Assembly: GCF_005047635.1 (NCBI RefSeq)
Contig: NZ_SUKC01000002.1
Location: 310,001 to 374,000 of the forward strand
Reading direction: 5' to 3'
Source of the DNA: Arthrobacter sp. CAU 1506
Lineage (GTDB): Bacteria; Actinomycetota; Actinomycetes; Actinomycetales; Micrococcaceae
Length of the DNA stretch: 64,000 nucleotides
This document shows positions 8,320 to 17,250 of this stretch, one piece after another. How positions within the stretch are numbered: position 1 is the stretch's first letter; each line of letters starts with the position of its first letter. The position numbers were made by a program, and so were the translations under genes. Under the pieces are notes generated by a model that worked only from the letters and a program-made list of their open reading frames with translations, was not told the DNA's origin and did no database searches.

Positions 8320-9909
8320 ATGTCGAAAAGATTTCCGGGCCGCCGCTTGTCCTGGCTGCGGCTTGGCGTCCTGATCACCGCGACCGCGGCCCTCGTGGCC
8401 GCGGCCGGGGTTGGTTGGGGACAGTTCACTGATGCGCGTGCTGCTGCGGGCAAGGCGTCCTGGTTCGCCGGCTACGTGGACGCTACGGCTACTCCGTTCT
8501 ACAGCTTCGAGAACCCCTCCAGCGAGGCCGAGCGCAGCGTCATCCTCTCCTTCATCGTGGCGGACCCGGAAAATCCCTGCTCCCCGTCCTGGGGCGGCTT
8601 CTACGGATTCGACGAGGCCCAAGCCACCATGGACCTGGACCGCAGGGTTGCCCGGCTCGCGGAAACCGGCGGCCACGTGGGCATTTCCTTCGGCGGCCTC
8701 CTCAACCGGGAACTGGCCAGTGCCTGTACCGATCCGGTTGCCCTGAAGCGGGCATACAGCCAGGTGCTGGAGCGCTACAACGTGGACACCATCGACCTGG
8801 ACATCGAAGGCGAGAACCTCACGGACGCCACGGCCGGCGAACGCCGTGCCACGGTAATGGCCCAACTGGCCGCGGAGCGGGAAGCAGCCGGCCAGGATCT
8901 GGAGATTTGGCTGACCCTGCCGGTCGCCCCGCATGGCCTGACCGAGGACGGGGTCCGCACGGTCCAACAAATGCTGGCCGCCAAGGTGCCCTTGGCCGGC
9001 GTCAACCTCATGACCATGGACTATGGCCAGAGCCGGCAGCAGGATCAGGGCATGCTCGATGCCTCCATCCAGGCGGCCCGGTCGGCGCACGTCCAGCTGC
9101 AGACCGCCTACCGCGAGGCCGGTTTGGAGTCCGGCGAACGGACCGTCTGGAGCAAGATCGGCCTGACCCCGATGATCGGCCAGAACGACGTGCCCGGAGA
9201 AATCTTCACCGTGGACGATGCCGCCGGACTCAACGCCTTCGCCACCGAAGTCGGCATCGGGCGGATGTCCATGTGGTCGCTGAACCGCGACACCACCTGC
9301 AGCACCAATTACGGGGACGTCACCAAGGTGTCGGACAGCTGCAGCGGCGTAGAACAGCAAGGGATCAGCTACGCGGCCGTGCTCGGCCAGAATTTGGGCG
9401 GGCTGCCGCGGTCGGTCAGCGAGCCGGGCCACGATGCCACCGCCGCCCCTGCCCCCACCGGTCCCCCCGTTGCGTCCGACGCCGACATCGTGGACGATCC
9501 GGCGACCAGCCCCTACCCGATCTGGACCAGCGAGGCGGCCTACGTGGCCAACGAGCGCGTGGTCTGGCACCGCAACGTGTACAAGGCCAAATGGTGGACG
9601 CGCGGCGACGTGCCCGACGATCCCACCGCCTCCGAAGAGGTCACTCCGTGGACCTTGATCGGGCCGGTGCTGCCGGGCGAAACCCCGCAGCCTGTAGTCA
9701 CCGCCCCGGCTGGCACCTTCCCGGAGTGGAAGATCGGCACCGTCTACCTGAAAACCGATCGCGTCCAACTCGAAGGCCGGGTGTTCGAAGCCAAGTGGTG
9801 GACCCAGGGCGACAGCCCCGAAGCTGCCCTGCAGGGAGCGGACAGCTCGCCGTGGCTGGTCCTGACCAACGAAGAAGTGGCTGAACTGCTCGCCGACCTC
9901 GGCAAGTAG
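8320..9909 (+). CDS. GH18 chitinase-like protein with two C-terminal chitin-binding (CBM5/12-like) modules
   Basis: A 529-residue exported protein. Arg-rich start, then a hydrophobic helix (about 16-34), a signal peptide or anchor. The GH18 barrel carries ILSFIVAD, GISFGGLLN and the catalytic DxxDxDxE motif as D156-D159-D161-E163. The end of the barrel, with FATEVGIGRMSMWSLNRDT, is present. After a Pro/Ala linker (about 375-390) come two related modules, each with W, a Y/V-F-K/E-AKWWT motif and a PW, typical of CBM5/12. It should cleave or bind beta-1,4-GlcNAc polymers outside the cell. ATG 8320 has GGGGAG about 5 bases upstream. The divergent GT2 synthase suggests a polymer-processing or chitin-use role. 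Confidence 0.88.
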   Translation: MSKRFPGRRLSWLRLGVLITATAALVAAAGVGWGQFTDARAAAGKASWFAGYVDATATPFYSFENPSSEAERSVILSFIVADPENPCSPSWGGFYGFDEAQATMDLDRRVARLAETGGHVGISFGGLLNRELASACTDPVALKRAYSQVLERYNVDTIDLDIEGENLTDATAGERRATVMAQLAAEREAAGQDLEIWLTLPVAPHGLTEDGVRTVQQMLAAKVPLAGVNLMTMDYGQSRQQDQGMLDASIQAARSAHVQLQTAYREAGLESGERTVWSKIGLTPMIGQNDVPGEIFTVDDAAGLNAFATEVGIGRMSMWSLNRDTTCSTNYGDVTKVSDSCSGVEQQGISYAAVLGQNLGGLPRSVSEPGHDATAAPAPTGPPVASDADIVDDPATSPYPIWTSEAAYVANERVVWHRNVYKAKWWTRGDVPDDPTASEEVTPWTLIGPVLPGETPQPVVTAPAGTFPEWKIGTVYLKTDRVQLEGRVFEAKWWTQGDSPEAALQGADSSPWLVLTNEEVAELLADLGK

Positions 9910-9912
9910 CCA

Positions 9913-9942
9913 CCGCCTGAACCGCGGCGGATCCCGTTTTAC
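9913..9942. terminator. Weak hairpin between GH18 and tsaD
   Basis: CCGCC (9913-9917) pairs with GGCGG (9926-9930), followed by ATCCCGTTTT on the plus strand. It lies in the 29-base gap between the convergent GH18 and tsaD stops. It is a short stem, so weak. Confidence 0.35.
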
Positions 9943-11006
9943 AGGTGCACGCTGCTGACCGGCATCGAGGAGTCCGGCGCGAATTCGATGCCGGACGGCT
10001 GGCCGCCGGCCATCACCACCTGGGCGCCGAGCGCGGCGACCATCGCGCCGTTGTCGGTGCACAGTGACACCGGCGGCACCCGCAGCGAGATGCCGTGCTT
10101 GTCACAGCGCTCTTGAGTCAGCGCGCGCAGCCTCGAGTTGGCCGCCACCCCGCCGCCCAGCAGCAGGTTGCTGATGCCGTGCTCGGTGCAGGCCAGCATG
10201 GCCTTGGCGGTGATCACGTCCGCCACCGCTTCCTGGAAGGACGCCGCGATGTCTGCCACCGGAAGTGGCTCGCCCGCAGCTTCGAACTGCTCCACACACC
10301 GGGCCACGGCCGTCTTCAAGCCGGAGAAAGACCAGTCGTAGCGGTGCGGTCCCGGCTCCTCCGCTGACCCCATGTACTTGGGTTGGGTCAATCCGCGCGG
10401 GAAACGGATCCGCTTCGGATCCCCCTCGCGGGCCAGCTTGTCGATCACCGGTCCGCCCGGGTACCCCAGGCCGAGGATGCGGGCCACCTTGTCGTAGGCT
10501 TCGCCGGCCGCGTCGTCGATGGTGGCGCCGAGCAGTTCTACGTCGTCCGTCAGGGAGCGCACGCGCAGGATCTCCGTGTGGCCGCCGGAAACCAGCAGCG
10601 CACCCAGGTTCTCCGGCAGCACTCCCCCGTCCAGCACGCCGACGCCCACGTGGGCCACCAGGTGGTTGATCGCGTACAGCGGCTTTCCGGTGGCCAGTGA
10701 AAGCGCCTTGGCTGCACAGACGCCGACCATCAGGGCGCCGGCCAGCCCGGGCCCGGAGGTGACGGCCAGTGCGTCCACTTCGTCCAAGGTGACGCCGGCG
10801 GTGTCCAGCGCCTGCTCCAGCGTGGGGATGAACGCGTCCAGGTGGGCGCGCGAGGCGATCTCCGGGATCACGCCGCCGAAGCGAACATGCTCGTCCATCG
10901 AGGACGAAACGGTGTTGGCCAGAAGGGTATCGCCGCGGACAATGCCGACCCCGGTTTCATCGCAGGAGGATTCGATCCCCAAGACCAGCGGTTGGGTGCG
11001 GTTCAT
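9939..11006 (-). CDS. tsaD: tRNA N6-threonylcarbamoyladenosine transferase TsaD
   Basis: 355 residues, normal family length. ASKA-fold signatures: [14 protein letters not shown] at the start, the metal-binding histidines in [32 protein letters not shown], and the C-terminal TDNGAMVAA. It transfers the threonylcarbamoyl group to A37 of ANN-decoding tRNAs, together with TsaB and TsaE, which are also in this window. Its ATG overlaps the rimI stop by 4 bases, so it is the last gene of the alr-tsaE-VOC-tsaB-rimI-tsaD run. Confidence 0.97.
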   Translation of the reverse strand: MNRTQPLVLGIESSCDETGVGIVRGDTLLANTVSSSMDEHVRFGGVIPEIASRAHLDAFIPTLEQALDTAGVTLDEVDALAVTSGPGLAGALMVGVCAAKALSLATGKPLYAINHLVAHVGVGVLDGGVLPENLGALLVSGGHTEILRVRSLTDDVELLGATIDDAAGEAYDKVARILGLGYPGGPVIDKLAREGDPKRIRFPRGLTQPKYMGSAEEPGPHRYDWSFSGLKTAVARCVEQFEAAGEPLPVADIAASFQEAVADVITAKAMLACTEHGISNLLLGGGVAANSRLRALTQERCDKHGISLRVPPVSLCTDNGAMVAALGAQVVMAGGQPSGIEFAPDSSMPVSSVHL

Positions 11007-11554
11007 CGGGTCTCCTCCATGGTTTCCGGCTGCTCGCCCGGTATGGCGGCCCCCGCAGCGTCCCGGCCGGCACCGGGCCGGCCGGTCCAGTCCTTGAGCT
11101 TCAGCCGCATGATCAACGCGTCGGCGCCGCCGCGGTAGTAGCGCGGGCGCACGTGGATCTGCTCGAAGCCAAACCAGCGGTAGAGCCGCTGCGCCCGCGG
11201 ATTGTCAGCGCGCACCTCCAGCAGCACGTCCTCCGCCCGCTGCTCCGCGGCCTGTTCGATCAGCAAGGCCAGCAGGCGGGTGCCGATCCCCTGCCCCTCG
11301 CGCTCGGGCACCACGGCGATGGTCTGCACATCGGCGATCGGCCGCACGCACATCAGGCCGGCATAGCCGATCACCTCGCCGAGGGCATCCACGGCCACGT
11401 AGTAGCTGCGGGTGTCCTGCGCCAATTCCTCGTAGAACATCTCGGTGGGCCACGCATCGGCCGGAAACAGTTTCCGCTCCAGCGCATCCACCGCGGGAAT
11501 GTCGGCCTCGGTCATCGCCCTGATCTGGCCCGCGGGCGGCGCGCCGGCGGTCAC
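11003..11554 (-). CDS. rimI: Ribosomal-protein-S18-alanine N-acetyltransferase RimI
   Basis: 183 residues with a GNAT fold: the acetyl-CoA loop is [14 protein letters not shown], followed by [18 protein letters not shown], the usual RimI C-terminal half. The C-terminus has about 25 extra Pro/Gly/Ala residues. RimI acetylates the N-terminal alanine of S18, and in actinobacteria it is regularly placed between tsaB and tsaD, as here. GTG start at 11554 overlaps the tsaB stop by 4 bases, indicating translational coupling. Confidence 0.93.
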   Translation of the reverse strand: MTAGAPPAGQIRAMTEADIPAVDALERKLFPADAWPTEMFYEELAQDTRSYYVAVDALGEVIGYAGLMCVRPIADVQTIAVVPEREGQGIGTRLLALLIEQAAEQRAEDVLLEVRADNPRAQRLYRWFGFEQIHVRPRYYRGGADALIMRLKLKDWTGRPGAGRDAAGAAIPGEQPETMEETR

Positions 11555-12219
11555 AGTGCACGCTTCCGCGGTCCGGGGACCTTTGCGTCCGATTCGCGCA
11601 GGTACAGCGGCGACGTGTCCAGCAGGTCCAACCCCTTTTCCAGCTTGGCGACGGCGGTGCGGCCCAGCGCTTCGGCCGTCGGCTGTGTGCCGCTGTACTC
11701 GGTGACGCCGCGCAGCTGCTCCGGGTACAGCCCGGCGCCCATGCCGTAAGCCGGCAGGTCCGGGACCGCGGACGGCGCACTGACGTGCGGGCCGTCCAGC
11801 AGTTCATGCCTGCCGCCGGTACTGCGGTAGCGCGCCCAGTACACTTCCTTGCGCCGGGCATCGGTGGCCACCACGAACTCGTCCACGCCGGCCCGCCAGG
11901 CATCAAGCGCGGCGTCCACGGCAATGGCGTCCAGGCTCATCACACCGTGCAGCGGCTTGCCCCAGGCGAAGGCCAGCGACCGTGCCGTGGCAATGCCGGA
12001 GCGCAATCCCGTGAACGGCCCCGGCCCCACGCCCACCACCACGGCGTCGATGTCCGCGCCGGTGACGTCCGCCGTCGTCATGATCTTGCCGATTCCCGGG
12101 GCGAGTACTTCCGCGTGGCTGCGGGTGTCCTCGGTGGCGAAGGCGGCCAGCGTCTCTCCTTGTCCGGTCAGCAGCGCGGCGCTGGCGATAGCGGAGGTGT
12201 CAAGCGAGAGGATCAGCAC
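11551..12219 (-). CDS. tsaB: tRNA threonylcarbamoyladenosine biosynthesis protein TsaB
   Basis: 222 residues, TsaD-like ASKA fold without full catalytic residues. LILSLDTSAIASAAL opens the domain and VVGVGPGPFTGLRSGIATAR is the TsaB hallmark. It forms a complex with TsaD and TsaE and activates TsaD. The start is GTG at 12219 with no strong ribosome binding site. A 80-base gap separates it from the VOC gene. Confidence 0.95.
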   Translation of the reverse strand: MLILSLDTSAIASAALLTGQGETLAAFATEDTRSHAEVLAPGIGKIMTTADVTGADIDAVVVGVGPGPFTGLRSGIATARSLAFAWGKPLHGVMSLDAIAVDAALDAWRAGVDEFVVATDARRKEVYWARYRSTGGRHELLDGPHVSAPSAVPDLPAYGMGAGLYPEQLRGVTEYSGTQPTAEALGRTAVAKLEKGLDLLDTSPLYLRESDAKVPGPRKRAL

Positions 12220-12299
12220 GCATCAATTTTACTTGAGGGATTCCACGGCCCCTCGCATCGGCTCCCGCCGCCTCGTGGGGCCGCGGGCTGCCGGACCGC

Positions 12300-12719
12300 T
12301 CAGGCCGGCGGCTGCCCGGCGATATTCACCATCCAGTGCACGCCGAACTTGTCGGTGCACATGCCGAAGGTGTCCCCCCACGGGGCCTGTTGCAGCGGTT
12401 CAGTGATGTTGGCGCCGTCGATCAGCTTGTCCCAGTAGCCGCGCAGTTCTGCCTCGTTGTCGCCGCTGAGCGAGAGCGAATGGCTGGAACCGGGGGTGAA
12501 GTCCATGCTGTTCGGCGTGTCCGCTGCCATCAGCACCAGGCCGCGCTCGGTGGCCAGCTGCGAGTGCATGATCTTGTCGGTCTCGGCCGGATCATCGCTG
12601 GCGTGGAAGTCGCCGAAGGTGTTCAGCGTCAATTCGCCGCCGAACACCGACTGATAAAAGGTCATCGCTTCTTTGGCCTGGTCGCGGAATCCCAGGTACG
12701 GGGTCAGCGCAGTGTCCAT
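12300..12719 (-). CDS. VOC family (PhnB-like glyoxalase fold) protein
   Basis: 139 residues with the paired beta-alpha-beta-beta-beta layout of the PhnB-like VOC group: YLGFRDQAKEAMTFYQSVFGG in the first half, and a second half ending WGDTFGMCTDKFGVHWMVNI. The metal-ligand pattern of glyoxalase I is not complete, as usual in this group; the substrate is unknown. ATG 12719 follows GAGGAGG with good spacing. It sits between tsaE and tsaB on the same strand, where most relatives have no such gene. Confidence 0.85.
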   Translation of the reverse strand: MDTALTPYLGFRDQAKEAMTFYQSVFGGELTLNTFGDFHASDDPAETDKIMHSQLATERGLVLMAADTPNSMDFTPGSSHSLSLSGDNEAELRGYWDKLIDGANITEPLQQAPWGDTFGMCTDKFGVHWMVNIAGQPPA

Positions 12720-12858
12720 GGGTTGGCCTCCTCGCCGGTCTGCTGTCGCCAACGATTATGGACCTGCGCCCCGAGGCAGTGAAGACCGGGGCGTCCGCAG
12801 CGCCTCCGGCCGCGGCAAATCGCGCCGGAGAAAGCCCTCCGATGCAGGCCTTCAGGCG

Positions 12859-13485
12859 TCAGGCGAAGATGTACGCGGCCCAGCGCGGACCGTACGCCGC
12901 CATCCGGATCAGCCGAGGCTCGCCGTCGTCGGGATCTTCAAAATCCAGGACGACGCCGGTGCTCGCCGAAGTGCCCGCGGCGCCTTCCGCCGGCCGGTTC
13001 ACTACGTCCGCACCGCTGGGCCGCACCAGTGAAATGTCCAGCCAACTGTCCGAGAGGTGCTCCACGCGGCCGCGGCCCCACTCCACGACGGTCACGGCCT
13101 CATCCAACGTGTTCTCCAGATCGATGTCATCGATCTCGCCGTCGGACTCCAGCCGGTAGGCGTCCACGTGGACCAGGTCCGGGCCGCCGTTCATGCTCGG
13201 ATGGCTGCGCACCAGCACGAAGGTGGGCGAGATGATGCCTGGGCGGACGCCGAGTCCCTCGCCCAGGCCCTGGGTGAAGGTGGTTTTCCCCGCGCCCAGT
13301 TCCCCGCTGAGCACCACTAGGTCGCCGGCCCGCAGGATCCTGCCCAGCCGGGCGGCGAGCGCCTGCGTCTCCTCCGCCGAGCCCACGTGGAACTCGCGCT
13401 CCCATACCGGTGTGGCCGGTTGTTCCCGGGCCACATCCGCTGCTCCGGGCTGGCCCGCCCCGCCCGTCAGGCCAGCACCCCTCAT
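12859..13485 (-). CDS. tsaE: tRNA threonylcarbamoyladenosine biosynthesis ATPase TsaE
   Basis: 208 residues. The Walker A is LSGELGAGKTTFTQGLGEGL (about 60-80), followed by SPTFVLVRSHP, HVDAYRLES and the Walker B-like VTVVEWGRGR. It is the ATPase that drives turnover of the TsaB-TsaD complex. Compared with the usual 150-160 residues it has about 25 extra N-terminal residues and a longer C-terminus. The ATG at 13485 has GAGGAGG 5-6 bases upstream and lies 10 bases after the alr stop. Confidence 0.95.
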   Translation of the reverse strand: MRGAGLTGGAGQPGAADVAREQPATPVWEREFHVGSAEETQALAARLGRILRAGDLVVLSGELGAGKTTFTQGLGEGLGVRPGIISPTFVLVRSHPSMNGGPDLVHVDAYRLESDGEIDDIDLENTLDEAVTVVEWGRGRVEHLSDSWLDISLVRPSGADVVNRPAEGAAGTSASTGVVLDFEDPDDGEPRLIRMAAYGPRWAAYIFA

Positions 13486-13495
13486 GCCAGCCTCC

Positions 13496-14809
13496 TCAAG
13501 CCAGCACCGCGCCGGCGTCCCCGGCGCTGTCCGTGTTCCGCTCGTCCGGCGAGGCCAAAGCAGCAGCGCGGACCTGGGCGGCTGCAGCGGCCTGTTCTGC
13601 CGCGGACGCGGTGAGTTCTTCGGCTACCGCCACAGGAGCCGCTTCCCCGCCGTCGTCCTGTTCATCGGCGGTGCCGGTGTAGTAGCGCGGCACGCGAGGG
13701 CTCACCCGGGTGACAATCTCGTAGTTGATGGTGCCGGCGCCGACCGCCCAGTCCTGGGCGTCGGGAACACCCGGCCCCGGGCCGAACAGGATGACTTCCT
13801 CACCAAGGAGGTCGCCGGCGTCGTTGGTCCTCAAATCCACCACGAACTGGTCCATGGCCACCCGGCCCACCAGGTCGTAGCGCTTGCCGCCGATGGCCAC
13901 TTGGACCCCGGTGACGCTGCGCGGGATCCCGTCGGCGTATCCCAGCGGCACCAGCACCAGTGTGGTGGGCTCGGTGGTCAGGTAGTTCAGTCCGTAGGAG
14001 ACTCCCTGGCCGGCGGGCACCTGCTTGCAATTGGCCACCCGCCCGCGCAGTGTCATGGCCGGCACCAGCCCCAGTTCCTCGGGGGTCTGCGTCTCAAAGG
14101 GCGACAGCCCGTAGATCCCCAGGCCGACGCGGACCATGTCGAAGTGGGCATCCGGACGGCTGAGCGTGCCGGGCGTGTTGGCCAGATGCCGGACTTCCAG
14201 ATCCAGCCCGGCGTTTTCCGCCACCGCCACCGCCTCGCGGAAGCGGTCCACCTGGTCGTCCGTTTCCGGCCGGTGTGGTTCGTCGGCGACGGCCAGGTGG
14301 GAGAACACACCGACCACCCGCAGCAGCCCGAGTTCCTGGTACTCCACGGCCCGGTTAACCAGGTCCTCCCAGAGCGCCGGCGGACAGCCGTTGCGGCCCA
14401 GACCGGTGTCGATTTTCAGGTGCACCCGCGCCGGTCGTTCCAGCTGCCGGGCGGCCGCGACCACCGGCTCCAGCTCCCAGCCGGAAATACCAACGTCGAT
14501 TCCCGCTTCAATGCCGGCGGCGAAGTCGGTATCCGGGGTGTGCAGCCAAGCCAGGATGGGGGCGTCGATGCCCGCTTCGCGCAGCGCCAGGCCCTCGGTA
14601 AAGTGCGCCACGCCCAGCCAGCCGGCACCGGCCTCCAGCGCGGCGCGGGCCACCGGTATTGCTCCGTGGCCGTAGGCGTCCGCCTTGACCACGGCCATCA
14701 CGCGGGCGGGCGCTGCGATTTCGCGCAGATGCCGCACGTTGGCGCGGATCGCATCCAGGTTGATCACGGCTTGGCGGTCATAGGGCAGCGGTGACGATGT
14801 AGAGCTCAC
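13496..14809 (-). CDS. alr: Alanine racemase
   Basis: 437 residues. The PLP lysine is in VVKADAYGHG, and the C-terminal domain holds YGLNYL and GYADGIPR with the catalytic-tyrosine region. It converts L-alanine to D-alanine for peptidoglycan. The enzyme proper ends near residue 380 (TRVSPRVPRYY); after it comes an Ala/Glu-rich tail of about 50 residues with no recognised domain. GTG start at 14809 preceded by GGGAGAA. First gene of the alr-tsaE-tsaB-rimI-tsaD run, divergent from the GH4 gene. Confidence 0.96.
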   Translation of the reverse strand: MSSTSSPLPYDRQAVINLDAIRANVRHLREIAAPARVMAVVKADAYGHGAIPVARAALEAGAGWLGVAHFTEGLALREAGIDAPILAWLHTPDTDFAAGIEAGIDVGISGWELEPVVAAARQLERPARVHLKIDTGLGRNGCPPALWEDLVNRAVEYQELGLLRVVGVFSHLAVADEPHRPETDDQVDRFREAVAVAENAGLDLEVRHLANTPGTLSRPDAHFDMVRVGLGIYGLSPFETQTPEELGLVPAMTLRGRVANCKQVPAGQGVSYGLNYLTTEPTTLVLVPLGYADGIPRSVTGVQVAIGGKRYDLVGRVAMDQFVVDLRTNDAGDLLGEEVILFGPGPGVPDAQDWAVGAGTINYEIVTRVSPRVPRYYTGTADEQDDGGEAAPVAVAEELTASAAEQAAAAAQVRAAALASPDERNTDSAGDAGAVLA

Positions 14810-14938
14810 GGATCCATTCTCCCATCCGAAGCTTGCTTTCCAGCTGAAGGGTTACGCGGAGCGGTGGCACCGCATGGGGCCAGCCGGCATGATTCTGCGG
14901 CCGGGGCGCGCGGTCAAGCGGCGAGGATGCAGGGTTGG

Positions 14939-14965
14939 CCCTAGCTGGCACAATACAAGCTAGGG
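14939..14965. promoter_or_regulatory. Inverted repeat upstream of the GH4 gene (operator candidate)
   Basis: CCCTAGCT (14939-14946) and AGCTAGGG (14958-14965) form a perfect 8-bp inverted repeat with 11 bases between. It lies about 60 bases before the GH4 start in the alr/GH4 divergent region and is AT-richer than its surroundings. It may be an operator for a sugar-responsive repressor. Confidence 0.4.
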
Positions 14966-15023
14966 GCGCGTCCCGGGTTCGGGTCCGCCGATTGTTATCC
15001 AAAGTCAATGTTCGGGGGAAGCA

Positions 15024-16361
15024 GTGGCAACACTTGCCATTCTGGGCGGCGGCGGGTTCCGCGTGCCGCTGGTCTATCGCGCGCTGGCCGAGGGGCCAGC
15101 GGCGGGCTTGGTGGACCGGCTGGTGCTCCACGATGTGGACGCCGGCCGGCAGCAGACGATCGCCCGGGTGCTGGCCGATGCTCCGCTGCCTCGCGGCGTC
15201 CGGCCGCCCCGGATTGAATCCGCCCGCACGCTCGACGACGCGCTGGCCGGGGCCGACGTCGTCTTCTCCGCCATCCGTCCCGGCGGAACGCAGGCCAGGA
15301 CGCAGGACGAACGCATCGCCAGCCGGGTCAACCTGCTGGGCCAGGAAACCACCGGAGCAGCCGGCATTGCCTGCGGCCTGCGGGCAGTTCCCGCCGCCCT
15401 GGAGATTGCCCGGCGGCTGCGCGAACTGAGCCCCGACGCGTGGCTGATCAACTTCACCAATCCCGCCGGGCTGGTCACCGAAGCCGTGCTGCCAGTGCTC
15501 GGCCACCGGGTGATCGGCATCTGCGACACGCCCCTCGGGCTGGTCCGGCGCTCCGCCAAAGCCGCGGGCGCCCCGCTGCGCCGCGGCTCGTTGGCGGGCG
15601 TGGACTACGTGGGCCTGAACCATTTGGGCTGGCTGCGCGGGCTGGAGCATGACGGCGGGGACCTGCTTCCCGGGCTGATCGCTGACCCCGGCAGGCTGCA
15701 GTCGTTTGAAGAGGGCCGGATTTTCGGGACCAGGGAACTGCAGGTCCTCGGGGTGATCCCGAATGCCTACCTGTTCTATTACTACTTCCGCCGCGAAGCA
15801 ACGATGGCGCTGGCCGGCGCCACGCAGACCCGCGGCGAGTCGATCCACGAACTGCAGCAGGAGTTGTACGCCAGGCTGCAGGCCTCCGGGACTCCGTATG
15901 CGGAGTGGGAGGACGCGCTGCGGCGCCGCGAGGAGAGCTATCTGTCCGAGGCACGGGAGATCGGCGTTTCCCGCGATGAGGAGGACCGTGCCGCCGGCGG
16001 TTACGAACACGTCGCCCTGGACACGATGCGTGCCCTGCTCACCGGCGAGCGCAGCGAGCAGATCCTCAACGTCCGCAATGCCGGGACCATCCCGCAACTG
16101 CCGGACGACGCCGTCATCGAAGTGCCGTCGGTCGTCGATTCGAACGGTGCCCGTCCCCTGCCGGTGAAACCGCTGACCCTGCATCAAGCCGGGTTGATGA
16201 CCCAGGTCAAGGCAGTCGAGCAGGAGGTGGTCCGCGGCGGACAGGGCGACCGCGCCGCCGCATTGCGGGCCTTCATGATCCACCCGCTGATCACCTCCGG
16301 CCACGTGGCCCACCGGCTGCTCGAGGCCTATGAACAGGCCCACGGATACCGCTGGAACTGA
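15024..16361 (+). CDS. GH4 family NAD+-dependent glycosidase (6-phospho-beta-glucosidase-like)
   Basis: 445 residues. The NAD-binding start is LAILGGGGFRVPL, and INFTNPAG (N145), GICDTPLG (C167) and VGLNHLGW (H200) are the GH4 substrate and Mn-binding motifs. GH4 enzymes use NAD+ and a divalent metal in an oxidation-elimination mechanism, mostly on phosphorylated disaccharides. The sequence is most like the beta-specific group, but the sugar is not proven. No PTS gene lies beside it. GTG 15024 has GGGGGAA upstream, and an inverted repeat in the promoter region suggests specific control. Confidence 0.88.
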   Translation: MATLAILGGGGFRVPLVYRALAEGPAAGLVDRLVLHDVDAGRQQTIARVLADAPLPRGVRPPRIESARTLDDALAGADVVFSAIRPGGTQARTQDERIASRVNLLGQETTGAAGIACGLRAVPAALEIARRLRELSPDAWLINFTNPAGLVTEAVLPVLGHRVIGICDTPLGLVRRSAKAAGAPLRRGSLAGVDYVGLNHLGWLRGLEHDGGDLLPGLIADPGRLQSFEEGRIFGTRELQVLGVIPNAYLFYYYFRREATMALAGATQTRGESIHELQQELYARLQASGTPYAEWEDALRRREESYLSEAREIGVSRDEEDRAAGGYEHVALDTMRALLTGERSEQILNVRNAGTIPQLPDDAVIEVPSVVDSNGARPLPVKPLTLHQAGLMTQVKAVEQEVVRGGQGDRAAALRAFMIHPLITSGHVAHRLLEAYEQAHGYRWN

Positions 16362-16502
16362 GCGTCGGATGGTTCTACCTCCCGGCCCTGGCGGCCGCGA
16401 TGACGGCGGTGATCCTGCAGCGGGAAACGCGGCTGCCGCACCACCGGGATGCCGTCTGAGGGAGCCCTCCCGCCCGGCGGCTTCCCGGGTGATAATCACC
16501 TC

Positions 16503-16892
16503 ATGGACTTTGTCGGGGGCCTGATCGCCGTGGCGCTGGTGGCGTTGATCATCGCCGCCACCGTGTCCATGGCGTCCCGTCCCTGGCGGGGCTTTCCCGG
16601 GTCTGCTGGCCTGTCCGGGGCGTTCGGCGCCATGGAAGAGATCTTCGCCCCGGGCCGCTATGAAGCGCGGATGGAACAGGAGCGGCAGCAGCAGGCACCT
16701 GCCCCGGCACCGGCGCCCGGCGACAAACCCACACCGGGCGAGGCCGCGGAGGCCGAGGGCCCAGCCCACGGTGAGGCCGCGGAGGCCGAGGGACCAGCTC
16801 ACGGCGACGTCCGGACCCATCGCGACGACGGCGACAACCGGAACCATCGCGACGGCCGGAACGACGGCGACGCCCCGGACGACGGAAGGTAA
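16503..16892 (+). CDS. Small membrane-anchored hypothetical protein with repetitive acidic tail
   Basis: 129 residues. An N-terminal transmembrane helix (about 2-22, FVGGLIAVALVALIIAAT) is followed by a short linker with FGAMEEIFAPGRYEARMEQER, the pattern seen in short actinobacterial membrane proteins of unknown role. The rest is low-complexity: Ala/Pro, two copies of an 11-residue unit EAAEAEGPAHG, then Asp/Asn/Arg-rich. The ATG at 16503 is taken because the helix begins at once. The stop is 5 bases before the MmcQ start, so the two are probably cotranscribed. Confidence 0.65.
   Translation: MDFVGGLIAVALVALIIAATVSMASRPWRGFPGSAGLSGAFGAMEEIFAPGRYEARMEQERQQQAPAPAPAPGDKPTPGEAAEAEGPAHGEAAEAEGPAHGDVRTHRDDGDNRNHRDGRNDGDAPDDGR
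16740..16805 (+). repeat. Two tandem 33-bp repeats in coding sequence
   Basis: Units 16740-16772 and 16773-16805 are nearly identical and each encodes EAAEAEGPAHG. They lie in the hydrophilic tail of the small membrane protein and keep the frame, so copy number can vary without disruption. Confidence 0.8.
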
Positions 16893-16897
16893 GGGAC

Positions 16898-17209
16898 ATG
16901 CCCACCGAGGACGATGCCCGCCGGCTCTGCCTGGCCCTGCCCGGGGTCACTGAACGGCCCAGCTGGGGCCAGCCGGCGTGGTTCGCGAAAACGCTGATGG
17001 CCCGCATCTGGGAGCCGGGCGTGCTGACCGTCAAAACCGAGGAACGCGAGGCGCTGGCCGGCACGGCGCCGGAGGTGTTTTTCTGGACGCCGCACCATGA
17101 GCGGTCGCCGCAATTGGTGCTCCTGCACTTGGCCAACGTGTCACCGGCCGAACTTGAAGAGCTGCTCGACGAATCGTTCAGGATCGCCGGAGGCCGGCAC
17201 CTTCCCTGA
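16898..17209 (+). CDS. MmcQ/YjbR family protein
   Basis: 103 residues. RLCLALPGVTERPSWGQPAWF and the C-terminal segment LLHLANVSPAELEELLDESF-x-IA are typical of the MmcQ/YjbR (CyaY-like double-wing) family, small DNA-binding-like proteins whose function is mostly unknown. ATG at 16898. The 3' end overlaps a 16-bp inverted repeat. Confidence 0.82.
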   Translation: MPTEDDARRLCLALPGVTERPSWGQPAWFAKTLMARIWEPGVLTVKTEEREALAGTAPEVFFWTPHHERSPQLVLLHLANVSPAELEELLDESFRIAGGRHLP

Positions 17210-17230
17210 GGGACGGTGCCGGCCTCCGGC
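17186..17230. terminator. 16-bp perfect inverted repeat, bidirectional terminator
   Basis: 17186-17201 and 17215-17230 are exact reverse complements with a 13-base loop that contains the MmcQ stop codon. It lies between the convergent MmcQ gene and the MMPL gene and would terminate both, although neither side has a long T tract. Confidence 0.65.
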
Positions 17231-17250
17231 AGGATTCGCGCCGGCGGTGC

